DNA of 64,000 nt from an uncultured Sulfitobacter sp. (GTDB lineage Bacteria; Pseudomonadota; Alphaproteobacteria; Rhodobacterales; Rhodobacteraceae): positions 248,001 to 312,000 of the forward strand of contig CAJJCJ010000006.1 in NCBI GenBank assembly GCA_905182645.1, in the 5' to 3' direction. This document shows, in pieces, positions 51,537-60,097 of the stretch. The translations under genes and the position numbers were made by a program. Each line of letters opens with the position of its first letter. The first letter of the stretch is position 1. The notes under the pieces were generated by a model. That model saw only the letters and a program-made list of their open reading frames with translations, ran no database searches and was not told where the DNA came from.

Positions 51537-51716
51537 CTAGTCTAGCGTGCGTGCCTCGTCGAGCAACATCACCGGAATACCGTTGCGGATCGGAAAGGCG
51601 AGGTTCGCATTTTTCGAGATGAGTTCCTGCGCATCCGCGTCATAAACCAAGGTGCCGCGGGTCTGCGGGCAGATCAATGCCTCGAGCATTTTGGGGTCAA
51701 TTCGTGCATCGGTCAT
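51537..51716 (-). CDS. Trm112-family protein
   Basis: This is a 59-residue protein, [20 protein letters not shown], ending [19 protein letters not shown]. The ICP and [11 protein letters not shown] blocks match the Trm112/YcaR (UPF0434) family. Family members activate methyltransferases in eukaryotes; the bacterial role is unclear. Its ATG overlaps the stop of the LON-domain gene by four bases, so it is translated with it. The zinc-binding cysteines are reduced to one, as in other bacterial members. Confidence 0.9.
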   Translation of the reverse strand: MTDARIDPKMLEALICPQTRGTLVYDADAQELISKNANLAFPIRNGIPVMLLDEARTLD

Positions 51717-52354
51717 TGCATTATTTCCTCGGATGATCCGCCACGTAGCGAATATTCTATCAACGTTGTGAGCGTTTCGCGCCGCGTGGTCAATGACGGC
51801 GCTTCAAGCAGGGCTTGTTTGTCTTCGGGTTCAAACGAGCAAAGCATCGACAGCGAGTTGATGAGCAATTCATCCTCGGCTTCGCGCAGGCTTTCCCAAT
51901 CGGTTTGCAGCCCTTGATCGTCAAAGAATCTGCCAAGCGCGTCGATGAATTTTTGCCGGTCAAACGTGTCATCCGTTTCAACGTCACCAAGGTCGCGTTC
52001 AAACCCTTGCCAGTTCACGCGCGCACGTCTGTAGGGGACAAATCCGTCGACTTCGCCTATTAGCCGGAATCGCGATGCCCCTGCAAGCGTGATCATATAG
52101 CGCCCGTCGTCGGTTTCAGAAAACCCAGTGACACGCCCAGCGCACCCGATGCTGTGCAGCTTGTTTACGCCGTCAGGCCCGTCATAGCTTTGCACCATCC
52201 CGATCAGCCGATGGTCGGTTTTGAGCACGTCATCAAGCATTTGCAGATAGCGCGGTTCAAACAGGTTTAACGGCAATCGGGTGCGCGGCAAAAGCAGCGC
52301 ACCGGACAAAGGGAACACAGGGATCGTGTCGGGGAGGTCAATTGTTTTTGTCAT
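51713..52354 (-). CDS. LON substrate-binding-domain protein
   Basis: The 213-residue protein consists only of the N-terminal (LON-SB) domain of Lon protease, with no ATPase or protease part. [33 protein letters not shown] and [19 protein letters not shown] are family blocks. Stand-alone LON-SB proteins are common but uncharacterised and might be substrate adapters. It sits between a CnoX-like thioredoxin and Trm112 on one strand, an arrangement common in Rhodobacteraceae, which suggests protein-quality control. Confidence 0.88.
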   Translation of the reverse strand: MTKTIDLPDTIPVFPLSGALLLPRTRLPLNLFEPRYLQMLDDVLKTDHRLIGMVQSYDGPDGVNKLHSIGCAGRVTGFSETDDGRYMITLAGASRFRLIGEVDGFVPYRRARVNWQGFERDLGDVETDDTFDRQKFIDALGRFFDDQGLQTDWESLREAEDELLINSLSMLCSFEPEDKQALLEAPSLTTRRETLTTLIEYSLRGGSSEEIMQ

Positions 52355-52381
52355 ACCCAGAAACTTAGGCTGATTTTCGGG

Positions 52382-53296
52382 TCAGGCAAATATCATTGAC
52401 GAAAGTTTGCGCCGCCCGTTCAAAACAACCGGATCGGTGGGTGCCAATGCGTCAAAAATGGTGAACAGTTCGGCTCGCGCTGCACCGTCGTTCCATGTTC
52501 GGTCGCGCCGGAAGCTTTCGAGCAGTTCGTCCACCGCAGCGGTCGCGTCGTCATTGGCCATCAGCGCGTTTGCCAGCTCAATCCGTGCCTTGTGGTTGTC
52601 TGGGTCGGCGTCAACGGCTGCGCGCAGATCATCGACTGGCCCTGCGTCTGCTGCCTTGCGTGCGAGGGTCAGTTGCGCATGGGCTGCATCAATTGCCGCA
52701 TCGTTCGAAATTTCGGCGGGTGCGCCGTTTAAGACTGCTTCGGCCTGATCCAATTCGCCAAGTGCAATGTGTGCGCGCACGAGACCACCGTAGGCCACTG
52801 CGTGCATGCCGTCTTCGGACAGAATTGCCGCGAATGTTTCGGCTGCGTCGCCGTAATCGCCGTCGCTCATCATGCCTTCGGCGGCTTCAACAGCGTCATC
52901 AAGTCCGTTGTCTGGTTCTGGTCCCATGGCGACGATTTTATCAACGAATGCGTTCACTTCGGATGGCGGGATCGCACCTTGGAAACCGTCAACGGGTTGT
53001 CCGTTGAAGAATGCATAGACCATCGGGAGCGACTGTACTTGCAGTTGCGCTGCGATAGCTGGGTTTGCGTCTACGTCAATTTTCACCAGCTTTACGCGCC
53101 CATCTGCCTTGGCGACTGCTGCCTCGATTGATGGTCCGAGTGTTTTGCAAGGTCCGCACCACTGCGCCCAGAAATCAACGATGACGGGGATCGTTTTTGA
53201 GGTTTCAATCACGTCTTGCATGAATGACGCTTCGGTGCCGTCCATAATATGTGTCGTTGCCGCTGTCGCTGTCGGTGTGTCGGTCAAGCCAATCAT
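52382..53296 (-). CDS. Thioredoxin-TPR co-chaperone (CnoX/YbbN-like)
   Basis: The 304-residue protein has an N-terminal thioredoxin domain (residues about 15-125) with WAQWCGPCKTLG. Both active-site cysteines are kept, unlike E. coli YbbN, which has SXXC. The C-terminal region of TPR-like helices contains AAETFAAILSEDGMHAVAYG and ARIELANALMANDDATAAVD. E. coli YbbN/CnoX passes chlorine-oxidised proteins to GroEL and DnaK. It lies 27 bases before the LON-domain gene. Confidence 0.9.
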   Translation of the reverse strand: MIGLTDTPTATAATTHIMDGTEASFMQDVIETSKTIPVIVDFWAQWCGPCKTLGPSIEAAVAKADGRVKLVKIDVDANPAIAAQLQVQSLPMVYAFFNGQPVDGFQGAIPPSEVNAFVDKIVAMGPEPDNGLDDAVEAAEGMMSDGDYGDAAETFAAILSEDGMHAVAYGGLVRAHIALGELDQAEAVLNGAPAEISNDAAIDAAHAQLTLARKAADAGPVDDLRAAVDADPDNHKARIELANALMANDDATAAVDELLESFRRDRTWNDGAARAELFTIFDALAPTDPVVLNGRRKLSSMIFA

Positions 53297-53383
53297 GGTC
53301 GTCTCCTGAAATCCGGTGTTCGCCCCTTATATGGGGCCTTTGGTGGACTTTACCACGGTGAATTGCGCCGCTAGCGTGGGTTT

Positions 53384-54019
53384 ATGACACATACAGTTCT
53401 GACATATGGCGATAGCAACACCCATGGGACGCCTCCGATGGGGTCATTTGATCATCATCCGCGCATTGCGCGTCGTTGGCCTGTGGTCATGGCGCAGGCT
53501 GCGGGTGTCAATCTGATTGAAGAAGGGTTGGGCGGCAGGCTGGCTGCTGGCCACGGCGATCCGAATATGGGTGCGCATATGGATGGCCAATTGGGGCTGC
53601 GCATCGCGCTGGCAAGCCACGGCCCTATTGACCTGATGACGATCATGTTGGGCACCAATGATTTGCAGGCCCATCACGGCAAAACTGCCGCGCAAATTGC
53701 AGCCCATGTCGATGCGCTTGTGAAGATCGCGCTGACGGATGAGTTGCAGGATCGCCATGGTGGGTTTGAGATTTTGCTGATTTGCCCACCAGCGGTCATT
53801 GGCGCTGGTGTGTTTGTCGCTGATTTTACTGATAACGTGCGGGTATCACGCGCCCTGCCCGCATTATATGCCCGCGTCGCGACCCGTCGCGCTGTGCATT
53901 TCATGGACGCAGGCGCGCATATCGCCAGCAGCGATATTGACGGTATACATTTTGATAAAGTAGCCCACGAGGTGCTGGGCCAAGCGGTGGCGGATCAGAT
54001 CAAGGGCATCCTAACCTGA
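53384..54019 (+). CDS. SGNH/GDSL-family esterase
   Basis: The 211-residue hydrolase has block I TYGDSNTHGTPP with the catalytic Ser, block III MLGTNDLQAHHG, and block V DGIHFDKVAHE with Asp and His. This matches the arylesterase-like GDSN subgroup. No signal peptide is seen, so it acts in the cytoplasm. The substrate is unknown. It is divergent from the CnoX-like gene. Confidence 0.87.
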   Translation: MTHTVLTYGDSNTHGTPPMGSFDHHPRIARRWPVVMAQAAGVNLIEEGLGGRLAAGHGDPNMGAHMDGQLGLRIALASHGPIDLMTIMLGTNDLQAHHGKTAAQIAAHVDALVKIALTDELQDRHGGFEILLICPPAVIGAGVFVADFTDNVRVSRALPALYARVATRRAVHFMDAGAHIASSDIDGIHFDKVAHEVLGQAVADQIKGILT

Positions 54020-54028
54020 TCCTATAAT

Positions 54029-54556
54029 TTAGCCAGCACAGCGTTTTGAGGCGTCTTCTTCGGCGGCGGTAAAGCCAAGCAGGCTGAATTTATCAGCCGT
54101 CTGTGTGCCCCGACCGGAGCGCGCTGTTAATGTCGTATCAGCGCCACGTTTCATTGCAGCAACAATTTTCGCATCATCCTCGGGGGTGGCGGGCCAAGCC
54201 CATTCGCCTTCGGTAAACAGCGTAAAGGTGGTCCCTGCGATGTCCATGTCGACTGTCGAGCCGGAAGCAAACGGGTAACCGCCCGTAAACGTCACCTGCC
54301 CCTGAGCCGAGGCACCTGGGCGAAAGAACACCATCAACAGGACTTCACTGCGCCGCACTGCGACGGTTTGCCCGTCTTTGGTGTTCACAGTTTCCTTGGG
54401 TGCCGACACAGCCCAGCATTCTTTTGGGCTATCTTCGGTGAAAACAGACCAATCAGTGTTGGCCGCAACACGGTTACTGCTTTCTTGAGCGACGGAAATG
54501 GTGCCAATGGCACAGGCCACCACCACACAAAATGCACGCGAAATTTTAAAAATCAT
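54029..54556 (-). CDS. Invasion-associated locus B (IalB) family protein
   Basis: The 175-residue exported protein has the signal peptide MIFKISRAFCVVVACAIGTI followed by SVAQ. The IalB-like domain has DWSVFTEDSPKECWAVSAPK, with the paired Cys, and GGYPFASGSTVDMDIAGTTF. In Bartonella IalB affects erythrocyte entry; in marine relatives the role is unknown, and virulence should not be inferred. It is divergent from the asparaginase gene. Confidence 0.87.
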   Translation of the reverse strand: MIFKISRAFCVVVACAIGTISVAQESSNRVAANTDWSVFTEDSPKECWAVSAPKETVNTKDGQTVAVRRSEVLLMVFFRPGASAQGQVTFTGGYPFASGSTVDMDIAGTTFTLFTEGEWAWPATPEDDAKIVAAMKRGADTTLTARSGRGTQTADKFSLLGFTAAEEDASKRCAG

Positions 54557-54777
54557 ATCTAACAGCCTCCAAGCTGTGCTTGCCTCTGGATGTCTCACAA
54601 TGCCTTGGTGCATCTTATGGCACCTTTTCGACTAGCGGGATCTGTTTCAATTCGATAGCCATGACACTAGCAAAAAACCGCTCGGTTGGGGAAGCCCTGA
54701 TTTTCACGCACCGGAAGACATTGTGCAACACGTCTAGGGCAGTATGGTATCAATTTGAGATTAAGAAGGACGCAGTG

Positions 54778-55767
54778 ATGACAGCCCCAATTGATATGGT
54801 CGAAATTTGGCGCGGCGAGATGCTTGAAAGCGTCCACCGTGGTCATGCCGTGGTCTGCGACCAGAACGGTGATGTCGTACATGCTTGGGGTGATCCAAAT
54901 GCAATGATCTATCCACGATCGTCGGGCAAAATGATCCAAGCGTTGCCGTTATTGGAAAGTGGCGCAGGTGCGCATTTGACGGTTGAACAGCTCGCTTTGT
55001 CATGTGCGTCCCATCAGGGGGCCGCGATCCATACCGATCGTGTGGCGGCTTGGTTGAATGATCTGGGGATGACGGACGGTGATTTGCGCTGTGGTCCACA
55101 ATGGCCAGCAGATTATGAAGCCAAAAACAAGTTGATCCGCGCGTACGGCGAGCCGTGTCAGATACATAACAATTGTTCGGGCAAACACGTTGGGTTTTTG
55201 ACGTTGAACAAGCATTTGGGCGGTGGTCCTGATTATGAAAAGGTTGACCACCCCGTGCAAATGGCGGGCAAAGCCACCTTTGAGGAAACAACGGGCGAGA
55301 CAAGTCCGGGTTACGGTATCGATGGATGTTCGACCCCGAACCATGCCTGCACTGTCACCGGTTTGGCCCGCTCAATGGCAGCCTTTGCCAGCGCTGAAAC
55401 CGGCGGTGATTTGCGCCAACAGTCGATGGTGAAGTTGCGTGAAGCGATGATGGCTTATCCTGAGCTGGTTGCTGGTGAAACCCGCGCCTGCACCGAACTG
55501 ATGCGCGCAATGGGCGGTAAGGTCGCGATCAAGACAGGCGCGGAGGCCGCGTTTACCGCGATTATCCCAAGCCTGAAGATGGGTGTCGCGATCAAGATTG
55601 TTGATGGCACAACACGCGCGTCCGAGGCTGCACTCGCAGCTATATTGGTCAAACTGGGCGTGCTTGATGCCGCTCATCCGGCCACTATCGCCCGCATGAC
55701 CCCACAATTGAAAAACTGGCGCGGCATCGTGACAGGCTTTAGCCGCCCTACTGCTGCACTGACTTAA
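54778..55767 (+). CDS. L-Asparaginase, Rhizobium etli type II
   Basis: The 329-residue protein is of the AnsA/asparaginase-II family first known in Rhizobium etli, unrelated to E. coli-type asparaginases. IYPRSSGKMIQALPLLESGA and LSCASHQGAAIHTDRV hold the likely nucleophile Ser residues. CQIHNNCSGKHVGFL supplies the conserved Cys pair and Lys, and IDGCSTPNHACTVTGLA follows. I chose the start MTAPIDMVEIWRGE with AAGGA upstream; 66 in-frame upstream codons overlap the ialB promoter. It would release ammonia from asparagine. Confidence 0.9.
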   Translation: MTAPIDMVEIWRGEMLESVHRGHAVVCDQNGDVVHAWGDPNAMIYPRSSGKMIQALPLLESGAGAHLTVEQLALSCASHQGAAIHTDRVAAWLNDLGMTDGDLRCGPQWPADYEAKNKLIRAYGEPCQIHNNCSGKHVGFLTLNKHLGGGPDYEKVDHPVQMAGKATFEETTGETSPGYGIDGCSTPNHACTVTGLARSMAAFASAETGGDLRQQSMVKLREAMMAYPELVAGETRACTELMRAMGGKVAIKTGAEAAFTAIIPSLKMGVAIKIVDGTTRASEAALAAILVKLGVLDAAHPATIARMTPQLKNWRGIVTGFSRPTAALT

Positions 55768-55779
55768 GGGAAATTTGTG

Positions 55780-56568
55780 ATGACATTTACGCTGGCCACT
55801 TGGAACATCAACTCGGTTCGTTTGCGCGAAGATTTGGTTGCGACGCTGATGCGCGATGAGACGCCAGATGTGCTGTGTTTGCAGGAATGCAAAAGCCCTG
55901 TTGATAAGATCCCGTTGGAGAAATTTGCGTCGCTTGGGTACGTCCATATGGTTGCGCGTGGTCAAAAGGGTTACAATGGTGTTGCTATTTTTTCCAAGCT
56001 GCCGATGGTCGAGGCTGGGGCTGAGGATTATGCATCGCTTGGTCATGCCCGTCATATTGCTGGCCGGTTGGAAAACGGAGTCACCATCCACAATTTCTAT
56101 GTGCCCGCAGGTGGCGATGTGGCCGACCGCGAGGTGAACGAAAAGTTTGGTCAGAAGATGGATTATCTGACCGAGATGCGCGATGCGTTTAGTGCCGATA
56201 AGCCGACAAAATCCATTCTGGTTGGTGACTTGAATATCGCGCCGCTTGAGGATGATGTTTGGGATCACAAAAAGCTGCTGAAGGTTGTCAGCCACACGCC
56301 TGTGGAAGTTGCCGCCTTGGCAGAGGTTCAGGCCGCTGGTGATTGGGTCGATGTGACCCGCGCCGATATCCCAGAGGGCAAGCTGTATAGCTGGTGGTCG
56401 TACCGCGCAAAGGATTGGGATGAGGCCAATAAGGGCCGCCGCTTGGACCATGTTTGGGCCACATCTGATATTGCTGCATCAGCCCATTCCAGCCGCGTTG
56501 TTCGCCATGTCCGTGGCTGGGAAAAGCCATCTGATCATGCGCCTGTATTTGCGACGTTTGATTTGTAA
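55780..56568 (+). CDS. xth: Exodeoxyribonuclease III
   Basis: This is an AP endonuclease / 3'-5' exonuclease of base excision repair, 262 residues. LATWNINSVRLRE, LCLQECKSPVDKIP (Glu), GYNGVAIFSKLP, SILVGDLNIAPLEDDVWDHK, YSWWSYRAKDWDEANKGRRL and the final KPSDHAPVFATF give the complete catalytic set. A GTG codon directly before the ATG is an alternative start. It is 12 bases after the asparaginase gene. Confidence 0.93.
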   Translation: MTFTLATWNINSVRLREDLVATLMRDETPDVLCLQECKSPVDKIPLEKFASLGYVHMVARGQKGYNGVAIFSKLPMVEAGAEDYASLGHARHIAGRLENGVTIHNFYVPAGGDVADREVNEKFGQKMDYLTEMRDAFSADKPTKSILVGDLNIAPLEDDVWDHKKLLKVVSHTPVEVAALAEVQAAGDWVDVTRADIPEGKLYSWWSYRAKDWDEANKGRRLDHVWATSDIAASAHSSRVVRHVRGWEKPSDHAPVFATFDL

Positions 56569-56589
56569 AAAACCCAAAGGGCGACAAAA

Positions 56590-56964
56590 ATAATCACTGC
56601 CTTCGCAGTTTTATTTACGATTCTTATTGCGATTGCAGTTGGGTTCCAATTTGCGCTGGCACTTGGCGCACCTTGGGGCGAATGGGCCATGGGTGGACGT
56701 TGGCGTAGTGTCCTTCCTAGGGCTCTCCGCTTTGCGGCTGTTTTTCAAGCTTTTACGCTGCTTGGGTTGGTCGCAATTGTTCTCGCACATGCAGGCCTTA
56801 TTAACTGGGACATTCCTGTTTGGATGATTTGGGTTGTGGTCGTGGCAATGGCAGCGTCATCAGTGATCAACGTCGCCACACCATCTCGCAAAGAACGCCT
56901 GCTTTGGGCACCAATTGTCACGCTGGCCTTCCTATCAGCCTTGGCCATCGGATTTCTTGTGTAA
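56590..56964 (+). CDS. Small four-helix membrane protein without a standard start codon
   Basis: The frame continues from the xth stop without ATG, GTG or TTG until ATG 56689. The upstream codons nevertheless encode a good first helix (IITAFAVLFTILIAIAVGF) and the conserved ALGAPWGEWAMGGRW block of an uncharacterised membrane family. AAAGGG (56577-56582) lies at the right distance for a start at ATA 56590 or ATC 56593. Either a rare start codon is used, or the ATG has mutated. If translation starts at 56689, only 91 residues and three helices are made. Confidence 0.55.
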   Translation: MITAFAVLFTILIAIAVGFQFALALGAPWGEWAMGGRWRSVLPRALRFAAVFQAFTLLGLVAIVLAHAGLINWDIPVWMIWVVVVAMAASSVINVATPSRKERLLWAPIVTLAFLSALAIGFLV

Positions 56965-57015
56965 AGGGTTCTGATTGCCTATATGAGCCGCTTAGTCCCT
57001 TGAAAGGTGTCTGAT

Positions 57016-58191
57016 ATGACCTCCGCTGTTCCGATTACTCCAGATATGTTGACCATTCCCCGCAAGGAAACTGGTGGTCTACCGAATTTGGTGGGCATGT
57101 CCCGTGACGGTATGCGCGAGGCGTTGATCGCTGTTGGGACGCCTGAAAAGCAGGCTAAAATGCGTGTTGGCCAGATTTGGCAGTGGATTTATCATTGGGG
57201 CATTCGTGAATTTGACCTGATGACAAACCTGTCCAAGGATTTTCGCGCCATGTTAGCCGAGCAGTTTGTTGTGGCTGTCCCTGAGATTGTAACCCGTCAA
57301 GAATCAGCTGACGGCACCCGCAAATGGCTTGTCCGCATTGCTGGCGGCCATGAGGTCGAGGTCGTTTATATCCCTGAGACCAACCGCGGCACGCTGTGTA
57401 TCTCCAGCCAAGTCGGTTGCACGTTGACCTGTTCGTTCTGTCATACAGGCACTCAGAAATTGGTCCGCAATCTGACATCAGCCGAGATTATTGGTCAAGT
57501 GTTGGTTGCCCGCGACGAGCTGAACGAATGGCCCGAGCAAGGTGCCAAAAACGTCGAAGGGCGTTTGTTGTCGAACATCGTTCTGATGGGCATGGGCGAG
57601 CCGCTTTATAACTTTGAAAATGTCCGCGATGCGATGAAGATTGCGATGGACCCTGATGGTATTCAGCTGTCGCGCCGCCGCATTACGTTGTCCACATCTG
57701 GCGTTGTTCCAGAGATTGCGCGCACTGCCCAAGAGATTGGCTGCCAGCTTGCGATTTCGTTCCACGGCACCACTGATGAAATTCGTGACAAGCTGGTCCC
57801 GATCAACAAGCGTTGGCCGCTGGCTGATTTGCTGGAAGCGTTGCGCGCTTATCCTAAGGTGTCCAATTCCGAGCGGATCACGTTTGAATATGTCATGCTT
57901 GATGGCATCAATGATACAGATGCTGATGCCCACCGTTTGATGCGTTTGATCGAAGGCATTCCAGCCAAAATCAACCTGATCCCATTTAACGAATGGCCCG
58001 GTGCGCCGTACAAACGGTCGTCGAACAACCGCATTCGTGCGTTTGCTGATATTGTGCATAACGCGGGCTATTCATCGCCTGTGCGCCGTCCCCGCGGTGA
58101 GGACATCATGGCCGCTTGCGGTCAGTTGAAATCTGAGACCAAGCGTGATCGTAAATCACGCGCGCAGATCGCGGCTGAAACTGGCAGCTAA
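57016..58191 (+). CDS. rlmN: Dual-specificity RNA methyltransferase RlmN
   Basis: RlmN is a radical-SAM enzyme that methylates C2 of A2503 in 23S rRNA and A37 of some tRNAs, 391 residues. The cluster motif is [20 protein letters not shown] near residue 135. [20 protein letters not shown] and [20 protein letters not shown] are family blocks. The catalytic Cys lies in the C-terminal [16 protein letters not shown] upstream favours ATG 57016 over GTG 57007. Confidence 0.96.
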   Translation: MTSAVPITPDMLTIPRKETGGLPNLVGMSRDGMREALIAVGTPEKQAKMRVGQIWQWIYHWGIREFDLMTNLSKDFRAMLAEQFVVAVPEIVTRQESADGTRKWLVRIAGGHEVEVVYIPETNRGTLCISSQVGCTLTCSFCHTGTQKLVRNLTSAEIIGQVLVARDELNEWPEQGAKNVEGRLLSNIVLMGMGEPLYNFENVRDAMKIAMDPDGIQLSRRRITLSTSGVVPEIARTAQEIGCQLAISFHGTTDEIRDKLVPINKRWPLADLLEALRAYPKVSNSERITFEYVMLDGINDTDADAHRLMRLIEGIPAKINLIPFNEWPGAPYKRSSNNRIRAFADIVHNAGYSSPVRRPRGEDIMAACGQLKSETKRDRKSRAQIAAETGS

Positions 58192-58207
58192 GGCTGTTTT
58201 CGTAATG

Positions 58208-59329
58208 TCAGACCAATAGCGCGCGCGCCTCGTCAGGGGACAGCGACGCAGGTCGTTCGCACGTGGTTGTCAGGTCGACAAAGCGCCGGTCTTCGCCTGC
58301 GCGCAAGATCGCGGTCATCACATCAACTGCATGAACCGCAAGGTCGATGTTGCAGCGATGCTGTCGTCCCTCGCTGATTGCTGTCGCCATATCGGCCAGA
58401 CCCGCGCAGCGATAGTTGGCCCGCGCTTCATCGTCGTTTGCGACACCAAATGGGTGATCCCATGTGGGCAGTGCTTTGATTTCTCCGTCTTGTCCGCCGA
58501 TTTCGACGTCGCCGCCAAAGAAGTTGGGGTCTGGCAGGAACAAGGATGCATCAGTGCCGTAAAGCTCCATGTGCCCGTGTTTATGCGCCCAGACATCCCA
58601 GCTGGTGCCAAGCGTCACTGTTGCCCCGTTCGCAAATTCGAGCAGTGCATGGATGTTGGTCGGCGTGTCCACTGGAACGGTTTCGCCGATCCGATCGCCG
58701 TTGCCGATTGTCCGTGTTTTGAACGTTGTGGTCGCCAGCGACGCGACGGATTTCACAGGTCCAAGCAGTTGGATCAGGTTGGTCACATAATATGGCCCGA
58801 TGTCGAGGACTGGCCCCGCGCCAGGCTGGAAAAAGAAATCTGGATTTGGATGCCATGCCTCCATTCCACGTCCCATCACATGGCAGGTTCCACCGATGAT
58901 TTGACCGGTTTTGCCGCTGTCGATAGCCGCCCGTGCAAGTTGGTGCGCGCCCCCAAGGAAGGTGTCAGGCGCAGAGCCAACCCGCAAGTTTTTGGACGCA
59001 GCCAGTTCGCGCAAATGCGTGCCTTGCTCAAGCGTCAAAACCAATGGTTTTTCAGAATAGGCGTGCTTGCCTGCCTCAAGAATTTGCCGCGTGACGTCGT
59101 AGTGCACCGCCGGAATGGTCAGGTTCACGATCACGTCGACGTCTGGCGCTGCCAGCAAATCTGCAACGCTGTCTGCGCGCACGTCATATTGCGCCGCACG
59201 CGCCCGCGCCGCATCCATGTTTATGTCCGCCACCGCGACCAATTTGAGTGCCTTAAAGAGCGGTGCAAATTCCAGATATGTGGTCGAGATGTTTCCGCAT
59301 CCAATGATGCCAACGCCAAGTTGTGTCAT
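58208..59329 (-). CDS. Gfo/Idh/MocA-family oxidoreductase
   Basis: The 373-residue NAD(P)-dependent sugar or inositol dehydrogenase has the Rossmann motif GVGIIGCGNISTTYLEFAPL at the N-terminus. The EKP motif is in AGKHAYSEKPLVLTLEQG near residue 95. GGTCHVMGRGMEAWHPNPDF lies in the substrate domain. It is the last gene of the beta-mannoside-type locus and probably oxidises a sugar released there; the exact sugar is not readable. Confidence 0.87.
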   Translation of the reverse strand: MTQLGVGIIGCGNISTTYLEFAPLFKALKLVAVADINMDAARARAAQYDVRADSVADLLAAPDVDVIVNLTIPAVHYDVTRQILEAGKHAYSEKPLVLTLEQGTHLRELAASKNLRVGSAPDTFLGGAHQLARAAIDSGKTGQIIGGTCHVMGRGMEAWHPNPDFFFQPGAGPVLDIGPYYVTNLIQLLGPVKSVASLATTTFKTRTIGNGDRIGETVPVDTPTNIHALLEFANGATVTLGTSWDVWAHKHGHMELYGTDASLFLPDPNFFGGDVEIGGQDGEIKALPTWDHPFGVANDDEARANYRCAGLADMATAISEGRQHRCNIDLAVHAVDVMTAILRAGEDRRFVDLTTTCERPASLSPDEARALLV

Positions 59330-59340
59330 GTCATTTTCCT

Positions 59341-60087
59341 TTAGAATTTCAAGACAGCCGCAAGACTGCGCTGCGCAAAGCGCGCGTCATCGCTTGGGTT
59401 GTCGTGCTCGATGACGTAGTGGTCGACGCCCGTTGATTTCAGCGCGCCGTGGATTGCCGGCCAGTCCAGTGTGCCTTGGCCAACGTCGGCCCAGCCGTCT
59501 TCGTCGACGCATTCGCCTGCTGGCGCGATGTCTTTGATGTGGGCTGCAGCGATCCGTCCACTGTATTTGTTGATCCAATCAACGGGGTTCAGGCCCGCCC
59601 GTCCGACCCAGCCAAGATCCAGTTCCAGCAGCAGGTTTTCGTCGGCCTGCGCGATTAAGTCGATTGGAAATTCGCCCGTGTCCAGTGCTGCAAATTCAAA
59701 GTCATGGTTGTGCCAACCGAATTTGAACCCTGCGTCTTGGATCGGTTTTCCGGCCTCTGCCAAACGTTTGCCGAATGCGGCCCAACCTGCTGCGTCGACG
59801 GGTCTGTCTTCAGGCATCAGATAGGGCGCAAACACGGTTTCCAAGCCTAGCGTTTTGGCCGTGGCGATTGCTGCTGCTGGATCGTTTTCAATGTCTGCGA
59901 CCCCCATGTGGCAGGACGGCATAATCAGCCCGTGTGCATCCAGCTGCCGCTTAAGCGCATCCACATCGTCCAAGATACCGCCGTAGCCTTCAACGGCCTT
60001 ATATCCCGCGTGGGCCAGCATTTTCAGGGTGACATCAAGCGATGGCGCGTTGCGCGAGCAATAGAGCTGATATGCAATGTGTTTCAT
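59341..60087 (-). CDS. Sugar phosphate isomerase/epimerase (AP endonuclease-2 barrel)
   Basis: The 248-residue TIM-barrel protein has MKHIAYQLYCSRNAPSLDVT at the N-terminus, KFGWHNHDFEFAALDTGEFP, LLLELDLGWVGRAGLNPVDW and AAHIKDIAPAGECVDEDGWA. The His, Glu and Asp residues are those that bind the metal in xylose-isomerase-like enzymes. I chose ATG 60087 with AAAGGA upstream. Pairs of this family with Gfo/Idh oxidoreductases often convert keto-sugars. It ends 11 bases before the oxidoreductase gene. Confidence 0.85.
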   Translation of the reverse strand: MKHIAYQLYCSRNAPSLDVTLKMLAHAGYKAVEGYGGILDDVDALKRQLDAHGLIMPSCHMGVADIENDPAAAIATAKTLGLETVFAPYLMPEDRPVDAAGWAAFGKRLAEAGKPIQDAGFKFGWHNHDFEFAALDTGEFPIDLIAQADENLLLELDLGWVGRAGLNPVDWINKYSGRIAAAHIKDIAPAGECVDEDGWADVGQGTLDWPAIHGALKSTGVDHYVIEHDNPSDDARFAQRSLAAVLKF

Positions 60088-60097
60088 GGTCTGTCCT

